Assembly: GCA_014155875.1 (NCBI GenBank)
Contig: JACEFZ010025109.1
Span: forward strand, 87,001-151,000
DNA from: Cepaea nemoralis
Lineage: Eukaryota > Mollusca > Gastropoda > Stylommatophora > Helicidae
DNA: 64,000 nucleotides
Reading direction: 5' to 3'
The notes under the pieces are model-generated. The model was not told the origin of the DNA and did not search any database. It saw only the letters and a list, made by a program, of their open reading frames with translations. Below, one piece after another: positions 1-11,002 of this stretch (position 1 is its first letter; each line of letters begins with the position of its first letter). Both the position numbers and the translations under genes were made by a program.

Positions 1-92
1 GGTTGAACCCGCCACTTCGCCATCAGCACGCCGGAAGTTTAAGAGCAAGCGTTGTTACCCATTCGGCCAGGCTGACCTCTACTTATGATTGT
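1..92 (-). mobile_element. SINE head fragment (S1/S3 tRNA-related head)
   Basis: Read on the minus strand this is a tRNA-like head with a 'GGCCGAATGGGTAA' box-A-like segment and 'GGGTTCAACC' as box B. The same head recurs at 886, 23690 and 26128. It is cut by the window edge, so the 5'/3' completeness is unknown. Confidence 0.5.
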
Positions 93-885
93 CTTTCTAA
101 TAAAATTGACCAACCTTATTTTTATTTATTTTTTTAATTTTTTTATTTTTTTTAAATTTTCTCATTGTGTTTTTACAGCTTCACTGCAATTCACCCCACT
201 TTAATTCCCAGTATTTGCTTCAGAAATCTCTACCTTTTATGCTAACCACCTGCTGTAAGCTTTCTTTTACTAACCCTCCCACGCAAAACTCTTCAAACTT
301 TCATCCAACAGGCTGCTTGTTACTTTGCCACCTGTAAACTCACAACTTGACCTCCAGCAGCCTGAACGAGTGTGCTCATCCGCACATCCGCCCTGATGCC
401 TCCAGATCCGCCGAGCTCGGCGTTCTCACGGGCCTGCGCTACTCGGCAACCCACAACAAACTCGACATTGTTGTTTAGGTTGCGCCGGAAGTATCCAGAT
501 CTCATCTGCTAAGCTTTATCACCCCGCAGTTAAAACCGTAAGGCGGGTGATATTTTTGGATTCAGCGGGACACGGGGTTTTTGATAAAGGGGATGCATAC
601 ATTATGCTGACGAAGCAGCCGCTACATGTATATCGGCTCGGCGCAAGAGCTTGTCTGGTACTTACATTATGCCCGTGATTAATTCCTTCGCAGAAAGCAG
701 ACGTGCAGCTGGTTGATGGTTTATCGTCAGGGGTTAATGAAATATAAAAAAAAGACGGGTAAGAGGAGATGTTTTGAGATCAAAGGGGTTACACGATTCG
801 TCAACAAGTATATGTAAGTAAGCTGGGATTCTCAAGCTGTTTGACTGGTCCGTTGTATATTTTAGGGTTAGGAAACTATGGTTCC
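93..885. other. No recognisable gene; CpG-rich patch
   Basis: An AT-rich stretch (about 110-165) is followed by a GC- and CpG-rich patch at about 350-500, unlike its surroundings. The patch is open for 61 codons on the minus strand (320-505). I recognise no protein family and no convincing splice sites, so it could be a promoter-associated island, an exon of an unseen gene or an old repeat. Confidence 0.3.
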
Positions 886-1096
886 GCTGTTGGCGTGGTC
901 AACAGGATCAGAGCGCTCGCTCTTAAACTTCCGGTGCCCTGATGGTGGGGTAGGCAGTTCAACCCCTACACCAGCATTAAGTTGGACTTAAACGTTACGT
1001 CTCGTTCAGAAAGTAGTGGCAAACTACTGAACTTAAAATTGCATATAAAATCAACATGGAGTTGTTCACAATGCCTTGCAAAGTACATACAACATG
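886..1096 (+). mobile_element. SINE S1, near full length
   Basis: A tRNA-like head (box B 'CAGTTCAACCCC') is followed by the S1 body, whose hallmark is 'GTGGCAAACTACTGA' and a tail 'AATGCCTTGCAAAG'. About ten further S1 copies occur in the window. Ends are approximate; no target-site duplication was found. Confidence 0.6.
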
Positions 1097-1298
1097 GTTT
1101 TAATGGGTCCACTCGGAAACAATGAAAGGAAACCACAGATGTCTGTAAGTAAAGTGAAGGGTCTTTTTACACCTCTTATGAGGCATTGGGCAGGTGGTGC
1201 TAAGACTCGTACTTTATAGACAAGTCCCTGGATGACGTGGCCAGTATCACTCCGGTCGTCTTTACTTCTCAAGGTATTTTACTGGTACCCATAGTAGG

Positions 1299-1300
<2 letters not shown>

Positions 1301-1388
<88 letters not shown>
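1301..1388. repeat. (CT)n microsatellite
   Basis: About 44 uninterrupted CT dinucleotides are seen. It is the first of several long CT tracts in the window. The following 1389-1674 shows no gene. Confidence 0.95.
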
Positions 1389-1391
<3 letters not shown>

Positions 1392-1674
1392 CCTCTCCCT
1401 CTATTAACCTGTACAGCTATTACTGATATTCTTATGCTTTGTTTGCCTAGTATTCTGCAACATTAAGTTTAAGCTCTCTGTATCATTTGTCTTTTTCTCA
1501 TTTTGATCTAGCAACAGCTGTGATTGTCAGTACCTCAGCGTGTGTGTTTTGTCCACTATATTCGCACCATTTCTCCTTAAAATTTACAACACACACAGGA
1601 GCGCATGCTTCTTAACCTCCTCCAATTCTTCATCATCTTACTGATCGTCAAGCATTGGCATCCACACACGTCAA

Positions 1675-1860
1675 TTGTATATCCTTTGTAGTGAGTGGCG
1701 TCGCGCAGTCAACCCCAGTATGTACTGGCTGCTTGTGATATTTGTAGGCAATTTAACTGTCAGTAGTTTGTCATTGATTCCTGAACGACCAACGCTCATA
1801 TCATTGTGAATATCAACGCAAAGCGATCTACTCCCAAATCGCTTGTAGATGACTTCAAAC
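1675..1860 (-). mobile_element. SINE S1 copy, minus strand
   Basis: The reverse complement carries the S1 body, including a variant of the AAACTACTGA core ('CAAACTACTGACAG') and 'CAGTACATACTGG'. It is diverged; the head is only weakly recognisable. Confidence 0.5.
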
Positions 1861-2423
1861 CCTGTTTGTCGCGGTTGTAAAACTGCTTTCACCACCCTGA
1901 GCCACAGCCACCGGACTCTCAACATTCTACCTTTTAAAGAAAAAGGTAAAATTGAACACGTAACTCCACTTCCCCCTGTTCTTGGCTATCTCTTCACTCG
2001 TCGAGCCTTCACATACACACATGACAGTACTACGCGCACACACTCGTTCAGTGAGCGGATTTTGTGTGTGCTGGCCATGATAGTGTAAAGCTGATTACAG
2101 GTTAAAATGCTTCATGGCCTCGAAGGTCTTTCTGCTTGGTCTGGCAGCTATGCTATTCATGTGATAAATCTTCAGCTGTGGGTGTCTAGGCGTGAGGCTC
2201 TCGTGGCAAAGGCTGGAGACTCTCGGGTAGGAAAATTGTTTTCTTGTCTGGGCGAGTGGTTCACTTGAGTCCTTTTCAGGGACGACAACGTCTGGGAGCT
2301 GGGCTTCTAGAGTAGGGGGTTAGGGAACGGTATTGTCATGTTTGTGCTGATACAAGGGTGGGTAGCTGAGGGGAAAGGAGGGGAGAAGAGAGAATAGGTA
2401 CTGTGGTGATGATGTTTCTCTTG
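1861..2423. other. No recognisable feature
   Basis: Mixed-composition sequence. An open stretch of 79 codons at 1849-2088 (+) has no recognisable domain and looks like chance. Confidence 0.4.
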
Positions 2424-2454
<31 letters not shown>

Positions 2455-2517
2455 CTTCTTCTTCTTCTTCTTCTTCTTCTTCTTCTTCTTCTTCTTCTTC
2501 TTCTTCTTTTTCTTCTT
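2424..2517. repeat. (TTC)n microsatellite
   Basis: About 30 TTC units lie just upstream of the LINE at 2558. Short (ATT)n and (TTTC)n tracts follow. It is the inverted counterpart of the (GAA)n tail at 5571. Confidence 0.95.
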
Positions 2518-2557
2518 AGTGTTGTTGTTATTATTATTATACTTTCTTTCTTTCTTC

Positions 2558-2723
2558 TAAAAGAGATATCCATAACATTTTTGTGGATTTTAAAAAGGCT
2601 TATGATAGTGTCCATAGGAATAGTCTATGGAATGCTATGCAGGAATTTGGAATACCAAGGAAGTTAATCAACATGACCAGACTATGCATGGAAGATACTT
2701 ATAATATAGTAACATATAAAGGC
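2558..2723 (+). pseudogene. LINE A reverse transcriptase, 5' part
   Basis: This segment encodes the motif-A region of a LINE reverse transcriptase, with the catalytic Asp in FVDFKKAYDSV, followed by LINMTRLCMEDTY. It stops being LINE A at the insertion point after codon GGC (2721-2723). The open frame then runs by chance into LINE B, giving a chimeric 328-codon frame (2583-3569). No independent start or promoter is visible. Confidence 0.85.
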
Positions 2724-4604
2724 CGTAAGACATGGATGACTGAAGAAATTTTACAACTAATGGAAACAAGAAGACAGAACAAAAATAATCCTGCCGAATA
2801 TGAAGAAATTTACAGAAAAGTGAGAACCTTATGTAAGAAAGCAAAAGAAACATGGCTTGAGAAAAATTGCAGAGAAATTGAAAAACAACACAACAGTAAC
2901 AATGCGAAACTAATGCACAAAAGAATTCAGGAGCTTACTAATCAAAGAACACGTACATCAGCAGGCTGCCTAAAGACAAAAGATGGAAGAGTCATAATAG
3001 AAAAAGATCAGATATTACATGAATGGTCAGATTACGTGAAAAACCTGTATGACGATAACAGAGACGAACAGTATGATGTCCAAAATAATAATGAAGGACC
3101 AGCAATTTTAAAGATGGAGGTTCAGAATGCTCTTAACCATATGAAATCTGGCAAGACCCCCGGTTCAGACAGCATCACAACAGAAATGATTAATGCTTTA
3201 GAAGAATATGGAGTAGATAAAGTTACCAGTCTGCTTAATACAATATATGATACTGGAAATATACCTCAGGAGTTATGTAATTCTGTATTTATTGCAATCC
3301 CAAAGAAATCAGGAGCCTTGGAATGTGATCAACATCGAACAATTAGTATAATGAGTCACATCACGAAGATTTTGCTAAGAATTATCATGCAAAGAGTTAG
3401 GAGGAAAATACAACCTGAAATAGGAGAAGAACAATGTGGGTTTGTAGAAGGCAAGGGTACAGTAAATGCTGTGTATATACTGAGAACCATAATCGAACGT
3501 TCTATAGAAGTAAACAAAGATCTACACCTTTGCTTTATTGACTACACAAAGGCTTTTGATAAAGTGTGACATGTCAACATGATAAGGATGCTTGAAGATC
3601 TACAAATTGATGGAAAAGATCTTAGACTTGTAAAAAACATATATTGGAAACAACAAGCTGCCATAAGAGTTGATAATGAAGTAAGCCAATATCAACCTAT
3701 TAAGAGAGGTGTGAGACAGGGATGTGTAATGTCTCCAGATCTGTTTTCCCTGTACAGTGAACGTATTTTCAGAAATATTGAAGATATGGAAGGAATCAAC
3801 ATTGGGGGACGATGCATCAATAACATTAGATATGCAGATGATACAGTCTTGATTGCAGACAATGAACAGGACCTGCAAAATTTAGTAGATGCGATTGTTA
3901 CACACAGTGAACAACTAGGGTTAGAATTAAATTGTAAAAAGACACAGATTATGGTCGTCACTAGGAAGAACGAAATACCACAATGTAATATACAAGTAAA
4001 TGGGAATATTCTTCAACAAGTGAATAGGTACAATTATCTCGGAACAGTAATAACATCTGATGGAAGATGCCTTGAAGAGATTAGAATAAGAATCGCCATG
4101 GCAAAAGTAGCCTTTAGCAAGATGAAAAACATACTGACCAATAAAAAGATGTCAATTGAAACGAGAAAAAGAGTGTTGAGATGCTACATAGAACCTGTAC
4201 TTTTATATGGATGTGAAGCGTGGACAATGAGCAGTCAGGCTGAAAAACATCTGATGGCTGTAGAGATGTGGTTTCTGAGGAAAATGCAAAGAATACCATG
4301 GACAGCCAGAAAGACCAATGAACAAGTTCTTCAAGAAACAAATGAAGATCGTAAATTGATTAGAGAAATTAGACGTAGACAGTCAAAATTTTTTGGGCAT
4401 GTTATGAGAAGAAATGGATTGGAGAACTTGGTGACGACTGGTAAGATCGAGGGGAACAGACCAAGGGGAAGACCTAGAAGCAAGTACCTGGATGGCTTGG
4501 CCTTGTGGCATGGTCGAGTCAGAAATACGGAGCTGATCCACGACTCTGGTGATCGAGTGAGATGGCAGAACATGACCGCCCATGCTTACCGGCATGGCAC
4601 ATGA
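2724..4604 (+). pseudogene. LINE B reverse transcriptase, one nonsense codon
   Basis: The protein opens in the endonuclease-RT linker (TWMTEEILQLMETRR), then shows RT motifs: KTPGSDSITTEMI, AIPKKSGALECDQHRTIS, the motif A Asp in CFIDYTKAFDKV, GVRQGCVMSP, and the catalytic YADD box in NIRYADDTVLIA. A C-terminal region with PRGRPRSKYLDG follows, ending HAYRHGT. A TGA at 3567-3569 replaces the Trp codon expected after AFDKV; reading resumes in frame, so this is a single point nonsense change. The endonuclease domain is absent. Related to RT proteins common in mollusc and insect genomes; the clade cannot be fixed without a tree. Confidence 0.85.
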
Positions 4605-4611
4605 TGGATGG
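2724..4611 (+). mobile_element. LINE B, 5'-truncated element nested in LINE A
   Basis: About 1.9 kb, starting just downstream of where the endonuclease domain would end and finishing with a short GATG-rich tail after its own stop (4602-4604). It is flanked by an 8-bp duplication. At least six decayed relatives of its 3' end occur elsewhere in the window, so the family has been active for a long time. This copy has one internal stop. Confidence 0.85.
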
Positions 4612-4619
4612 ATAAAGGC

Positions 4620-5570
4620 AGGAAATCAGATCCTTTCCAAATAACATCTGGCTTGAAACAGGGTGATGCACTATCGCCGCTACTCTTCAGTCTGGCTCTA
4701 GAGAAAGTTGTAAGGAAGGTAAAGGAGGAATGTGATATTGGAGGAACATCCAAGCTGCTTGGTTATGCAGATGATTTAGATATTATAGGACAAAGTGAAC
4801 AAACGACATTAGAAATATTGACTCACTTAAAGGAAAAAGCCCAACAGATGGGGCTGGTTATCAACCAAGATAAGACAGAATATATGGTAATTTCAAGAGA
4901 CGGAATGGCTAAAAACTGTGGCCACATACAAATAGATAATATGACCATTAAAAGAACAGAAACATACAAATACCTGGGTACAATCTTCAACTGCTCCAAC
5001 CTCATAAGGGAAGAAATACAAACTAGAATCAACTCTGGAAATAAGATATACTATGCACTACAACATCTACTAAAATCAAATGCGCTATCTCGTAACACCA
5101 AAATCACAATATACAAAACACTGATCAGACCAGTTGTGCTGTATGGCTCTGAAACCTGGAGTACAACGAAAGGAGACGAAGCCTTGTTACAAACCTTTGA
5201 GAACAAAATTTTAAGACGCATCTTTGGACCCATTAGGGATACACAAAGTGGAGAGTGGAAAAGAAGAAGTAACAAAGACATTTATGATCTGTTTAAGTCC
5301 CCGCTAATCACTGGTATCATGAAGGCTAATAGACTACAATGGCTGGGGCATATAGAAAGAATGGAAGATAATAGGGAAACAAAACTCGCTTACACTCAGG
5401 AAATAAATGACCGTAGACCCCGAGGTAGACCAAGAAGACGGTGGAGAGATAATACATCTACAGACCTACAAGCACTTCGAATCAACGACTGGCTAGAGAA
5501 GGTCCACCAGAGAGACGAATGGAGTCGGATTGTATCTGCAGCAAAGAACCTCAATGGCTCGGAACGCTGA
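4620..5570 (+). pseudogene. LINE A reverse transcriptase, 3' part
   Basis: Resumes the LINE A frame: KSDPFQITSGLKQGDALSP is RT motif B, followed by the catalytic YADD in LLGYADDLDIIG, the thumb region with YLGTIFN, and RPVVLYGSETW. The C-terminus has the arginine-rich RPRGRPRRRWRDN and ends NGSER before TGA. The frame is intact for 317 codons. No C-terminal RNase H domain is present. Confidence 0.85.
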
Positions 5571-5721
5571 AGAAGAAGAAGAAGAAGAAGAAGAAGAAGA
5601 AGAAGAAGAAGAAGAAGAAGACGAAGAAGAAGAAGAAGAAGAAGAAGAAGAAGAAGAGATATTATTATTATTATTATTATCATCATCATCATCATCTCAT
5701 TGTTATTCTTTGTATTTTCAT
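5571..5721. repeat. (GAA)n tail then (ATT)n and (ATC)n
   Basis: GAA units run from the LINE A stop codon to about 5657 with one GAC interruption. ATT and ATC triplets follow to about 5697. Position suggests the GAA tract began as the 3' tail of LINE A and then expanded. Confidence 0.85.
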
Positions 5722-6000
5722 CTCTTCTTCTTCTTCTTCTTCTTCTTCTTCTTCTTCTTCTTCTTCTTCTTCTTCTTCTTCTTCTTCTTCTTCTTCTTCT
5801 TCTTCTTCATTTTCTTCTTCTTCTTCTTCTTCTTCTTCTTCTTCTTTTCTTCTTCTTCTTCTCTCTTCTTCTTCTTCTTCTTCTTCTTCTTCTTCTTCTT
5901 CTTCTTCTTCTTCTTCTTCTTTCTTCTTCTTCTTCTTCTTCTTCTTCTTCTTCTTCTTCTTCTTCTTCTTCTTCTTCTTCGTCGTCGTCTTCTTCTTCTT
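5722..6000. repeat. Long interrupted (TTC)n tract
   Basis: About 90 TTC units with a few interruptions (TTTTC, CTC, GTCGTC). It is an inverted partner to the adjacent (GAA)n tail. Poly-Ser/Leu/Phe and Glu/Lys open frames here are trivial products of the triplet repeat. Confidence 0.95.
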
Positions 6001-6154
6001 ATTCTTCCCCCTTCTTCACTTCCCCCCTCTCCACACTCCTCATTATAAATGGAGTCCACTGCCTGATAGTTTTTTCTGTCGTCATAGTATTTTGTTCTCG
6101 TCGATATAATTTATAAAGAGCATGTGTCTATTTCGCTTTACTTTTGGCTTCTTC

Positions 6155-7135
6155 ATGTTTCAGACTGCCAATCTCTGTCGTTCACTCTGCGTATGTTCTT
6201 ATAAATCTGACTGCCATCTCCTGGTGTTCTCTTTATGTGTTTTTGTTTCAGACTGCCAGTCCTTGTAGTTCCCTCAACGTGTGTTTTTATGTTCTAGATC
6301 ACCAGTGTCCTTCGAACCCGTTACTTTTTTTATGTTTCACATTGCCAGTCCCTGTCTTTCCCTCAAGCTGTGTTTTTATATTCCACATTGCCAGTCCCTG
6401 TCTTTCCCTCAAGCTCTGTTTTTATATTTCACATTGCCAGTCCCTGTCTTTCCCTCAATACGTGTTTTTATGTTTCACATTGCCAGTCCCTGTCTTTCCC
6501 TCAAGCTGTGTTTTTATATTACACATTGCCAGTCCCTGTCTTTCCCTCAATCTCTGTTTTTATATTCCACATTGCCAGTCCCTGTCTTTCTCTCAAGCTC
6601 TGTTTTTATATTTCACATTGCCAGTCCCTGTCTTTCCCTCAACACGTGTTTTTATGTTCCACATTGCCAGTCCTTGTCTTTCCCTCAAGCTCTGTTTTTA
6701 TATTCCACATTGCCAGTCCCTGTCTTTTCCTCAAGCTGTGTTTTTATGTTCCACTTTGCCAGTCCTTATCTTTCCCTCAAGCTGTGTTTTTATGTTCCAC
6801 TTTGCCAGTCCTTGTCTTTCCCTCAAGATGTGTTTTTATGTTCCACTTTGTCAGTCCCTGTCTTTCCCTCAAGATGTGTTTTTATGTTCCACATTGCCAG
6901 TCCCTGTCTTTCCCGCAAGCTGTGTTTTTGTATTCCACATTGCCAGTCACTGTCTTTCCCTCAAGCTGTATTTTTATGTTCCAGATTTCTAGTCCCTGTA
7001 GTAACCACTGCGTGTTTTTATGTCGTTCCCTATATTTGTGTTTTTATGTTTCAGACTAACTGTTTTTTTTAAATTATTATTATATATTTGTTTGTGTTTT
7101 TATATTTTAGACCGTCAGATCCTGTCGTTCCCTCT
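6155..7135 (+). repeat. 46-bp tandem satellite
   Basis: The unit is 46 bp, for example 'CACATTGCCAGTCCC' starting at 6338 and again at 6384. About 14 close copies lie at 6330-6985, with diverged copies on both flanks. Because 46 is not a multiple of 3 and the unit has no + strand stop in any frame, all three + frames are open for 229-282 codons. I treat these as non-coding. Confidence 0.9.
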
Positions 7136-7450
7136 TTGTGTGAATGTTGTGGTTGTATTTCTTTAGGCGAGTACTGCGCCTGTTAAGTTACTGACGTTTC
7201 TTATCATGGAAAAGGTGTAGTGTGTCCAAGAGTGGAGTTTGAAGAAATGGGAGGGAGGAGAGAAGGCGGTGTCTGAAATTGGAGATTTCTCACAGAAATG
7301 CGTGATGTCTGCGAAAACCTGAAAGTGGAAGCTGTGCCCACGGGCATCACTTTCCGTGAAAATGATTGTCAGTTGAGATCATCGGTTGTCGGTTCAGATT
7401 GACGCGTTTGTGTCAGTGCGGTGAACACCAGTCATATTTTCTCATCGTCC
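7136..7450. other. No recognisable feature
   Basis: Unique-looking sequence between the 46-bp satellite and a (CT)n tract. No coding signal or repeat family recognised. Confidence 0.4.

Positions 7451-7525
<75 letters not shown>
7451..7525. repeat. (CT)n microsatellite
   Basis: About 37 CT units, followed by pyrimidine-rich sequence to about 7610. No gene is seen to 7809. Confidence 0.95.
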
Positions 7526-7529
<4 letters not shown>

Positions 7530-7809
7530 CCTTTCCTGCTCCCCTCCCTCCCTTCCTTTCTTCCTTCTTCTTCCTTCATCCTCCTCATCCTCTCTCCTCC
7601 TCATCCTCTCTCCCTATAACAACACTTCCAACATCTTTCTCACTAGAATTCTTTCTTTATCTACCTGTCCGTTCGTCCGTAAGTGTATTTGTGTGTGTAT
7701 AATCAATTTTCCTAGTCGGCTGGCGTAAGCGATCATGCTTGCGTGGAGAGCATGCTTCTCTGTATCTTGCAATCATATGAGAAGTATCTTATTTAATAAA
7801 TCGATGTAA

Positions 7810-8395
7810 TTGAATATCAGGAAGAGAATGCTGACGTGTTATATGGAACCTGTTATGCTGTGTGGCAATGACCCTTGGACTGTGAACGAATACATTAGGA
7901 AGAGCTTGGAGGCAGTAGAAATGTGGTTTCCGAGACGAATGTTGCGAATACCTAAGGCGGCCGGAGTAATTAACAATTGCACGGAAGAGGCTAATACAAG
8001 TAGATAGAACATTATTTAAAGAAAAGGAAATAAAGAAAGAAAATCCAGTCCCATGTCGGGAACCGCTGTGGGTGTGTGAAGTGTAAGTACTATCATATTT
8101 TGTAGGCCTGTGTGGTGGGAGGAGTCGGTGGAACATTCTACATGACTATAATAAAGGGACAGGCGGTGTTCTTTGTTCATATAATGAGTTGTGAGACATT
8201 GGAGAATAGCGTGACGACTGGAAAGATCATCTGTAGAAGAGGCCGTAGGAGAGAAAGGATGATTGATGACAAGAGATGGTGGTTGGGTAAATATCATCAG
8301 TGGAATTGGCCCAGAACACCAAGAACAGATCTGTAGAAAGATTTGAACGCCTGCGCCACTTTGCACAACGCGTGATGTTAATGATGGCTGCAAAT
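7810..8395 (+). pseudogene. Degenerate LINE B 3' fragment
   Basis: Translates to RKRMLTCYMEPVMLCGND and AVEMWFPRRMLRIP, matching LINE B residues RKRVLRCYIEPVLLYGCE and AVEMWFLRKMQRIP. A later piece (about 8180-8340) matches the ENLVTTGKIEG region as ENSVTTGKI. Stops, frameshifts and an internal unrelated stretch (about 8010-8130) show it is decayed. Confidence 0.75.
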
Positions 8396-9332
8396 CCTTC
8401 GTCTCACTGTGTTGTTTTTCTTGGTTCTGTATTGTTATACTGTGAATACATCGTTGTTGTCGTGAATACGAATCTCTCTACTGTCTGCTTTACTCTTTCT
8501 ACCTATTATGCCTGTCTGTCTATCTGACTGACTGACGATGTCTGCATATCTGCTATCCTGCCAGTATGCTGTCAGCTTATCTGTCTGTCTATAATTGTCT
8601 GTCTGCTTCTATTCGTGGCCAAACGACACTTGGTTGATAATATGGTCAGTATGACAACGACTGTCTTACCTCCCTTATTTATGTGTGGTGCCCATTTAAT
8701 GAGACTGGGTCGACCCCAAACTGATGTACTCACAAATACCCCCACATCCCCACCCGTAGGTTAATCCTGGGTGTAATTGCCAATTGGCTATGAATGAAAA
8801 TAAATAGGTTAATTTCGAGGCACATTTTCCCGGGTGAAGACAAAAGTAAGAGTAGAATGCGATAGGGATTAGGTAAGAGTGAAAAATCGTGTATGTTGGA
8901 TATGTAGACAAATAGATGTGGGTCCATGTGTCCGATAAGCATCCAGTAATGCATAGTAATATCCATGTGTAAACACAATACAGGTTCGCCACAGTAACTG
9001 CGGTCATTGGCTCATGTCCCGTGTGCGTGAGCGTTACAATTGTTCGCGCACATTCAGAGTGGATGGCAAATGGTGACCGATCGTGATAGAAAAGATTATC
9101 ATTTGTTTGATTACCATTGGCCACGGTTAGCTACCGCATGTAGGCCATGGTTGACTCACAAAGAGAGGGTGAATCATGCGGCCTGTAGCATGTATGGGAG
9201 GCCCATTTGCCACCGGTTCTAATGTTTTATTAATGTTTTCCGATAACTGTTTCATTTAGTTATTCAGTAAGGAAGACAAAACAGCGTGATTGTTCGCTTT
9301 GAATAGGGTCTGGCGTATATTCTCTCTTTCCT
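8396..9332. other. No gene; CTGT-rich stretch
   Basis: Contains imperfect CTGT/CTGA repeats at about 8510-8620. Open frames on the minus strand near 8700-9120 have no recognisable domain. Confidence 0.4.
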
Positions 9333-9354
9333 CCCCCCCCCCCCCCCCCCCCCC
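9333..9354. repeat. Poly-C run
   Basis: About 22 consecutive C. The exact length may be affected by sequencing or assembly. Confidence 0.8.
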
Positions 9355-9477
9355 TGCTGTTAATCATGAATTGCTTGCTAGCTGATCGAGGATCGCAACA
9401 TTTGTTTGTTTCAGCAGTCGTTTCGAATGACTGGACTTTTACTGTAGCTTATGTCTGTCTGTCTGTCTGTCTGTCTG

Positions 9478-9720
9478 GGAGTCTCTGTGGCTAAGTGGCC
9501 GAGCCGTTTGACTCGTGATCCGAATGTTATGGGTTAGATTCCGGACCGCGTCCTTCGATTTACGAGTTAAATGTTTCGGAGACTCCTGTGGGTCGTCGCT
9601 AAAAGTTACGGAGTTCGTGCTTTGTGCGACGCTTTCCGTGTTGTGGAAAGAGACCGAGCCATATGGGATAAAACCCGGTGCAATGAAGTCGACCATGTCG
9701 ACTTTTTTTTTTTTTTTTTT
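9478..9720 (+). mobile_element. SINE S2, full length with oligo-T end
   Basis: The tRNA-like head has box A 'GTGGCTAAGTGG' and a box-B-like 'GGGTTAGATTCCGG'. The body includes 'CCATATGGGATAAAACCC'. The element ends in 18 T residues (9703-9720) rather than poly-A. It sits in a (TGTC)n tract; 'GTCTGTCTG' on both sides is a possible but low-complexity duplication. Three minus-strand relatives lie at 27008, 32536 and 49105. Confidence 0.75.
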
Positions 9721-9821
9721 GGTCTGTCTGCTTTGCACATGCCACAAATAGACTGCCTTGGCAATATTTGAACATTGAGATCCGGCCCTTCCTTCCAGAT
9801 GATTCAAATAATGTGTGGTTC

Positions 9822-9950
9822 TGATAGCACGGTGGCATATTAGTTGGAGCGTGTGCTTGCCAAGACAGAGGTCGAGGTTCTGCTCCCAGCTGTGGCACGA
9901 TTTTGCTCTCTAACTATTACTAATGGATTCACAAACAAGACACAACAACA
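9822..9950 (+). mobile_element. Possible SINE head
   Basis: 'AGCACGGTGGC' followed by 'CGAGGTTCTGCTCCC' resembles a degenerate tRNA-derived A box and B box at plausible spacing. No second copy was found in the window, so this is weak. Confidence 0.3.
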
Positions 9951-10033
9951 TGGGTGTAAAATGCACGTTACTTTTCAGTGTAAAACAGATTAACCCCAGC
10001 CATGCAATCGATGTCATATTGTAAATTCAGGTT

Positions 10034-10176
10034 TGTCTATTGTCTTAGCCCAGCTGGTGTATTGTCTTACCCCAGTCGGTCTGTTGTCTTAGTCTTAACC
10101 CAGCTGCTCTATTGTCTTACTCCAGGTTGTGTATTATCTTACCCCAGGTGATCTGTTGTCTTATCCCAGGCGGGTG
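10034..10176. repeat. Imperfect ~26-bp tandem repeat
   Basis: Five to six units built on 'TATTGTCTTACCCCAG', diverged from each other. Confidence 0.8.

Positions 10177-11002
<826 letters not shown>

Larger units (their letters stand above)
2716..4619 (+). repeat. Target-site duplication ATAAAGGC flanking LINE B
   Basis: ATAAAGGC occurs at 2716-2723 and again at 4612-4619, exactly bracketing LINE B. It is direct evidence that LINE B inserted into LINE A by target-primed reverse transcription or a similar mechanism. Confidence 0.85.
2558..5570 (+). mobile_element. LINE A, 5'-truncated outer element split by LINE B
   Basis: A non-LTR retrotransposon copy that starts inside the reverse transcriptase domain (VDFKKAYDSVHR). 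It is interrupted at 2723, resumes at 4620 and ends at the ORF stop (5568-5570), which runs directly into a (GAA)n tail. The two halves are in the same frame once the insert and one copy of the 8-bp duplication are disregarded. No endonuclease domain is present, as expected for a 5'-truncated copy. The element is probably immobile. Confidence 0.85.

Noticed and set aside
1930..1960. 'AAAGAAAAAGGTAAAA' as the end of the missing upstream cytohesin exon
   Set aside because: The preceding codons do not resemble the conserved segment before GIEYLIEH, and it lies beside an antisense SINE.
5519..6116. Long poly-Ser/Phe/Leu and poly-Glu/Lys open frames
   Set aside because: They are translations of GAA/TTC triplet repeats and exist in every frame; no gene signal.
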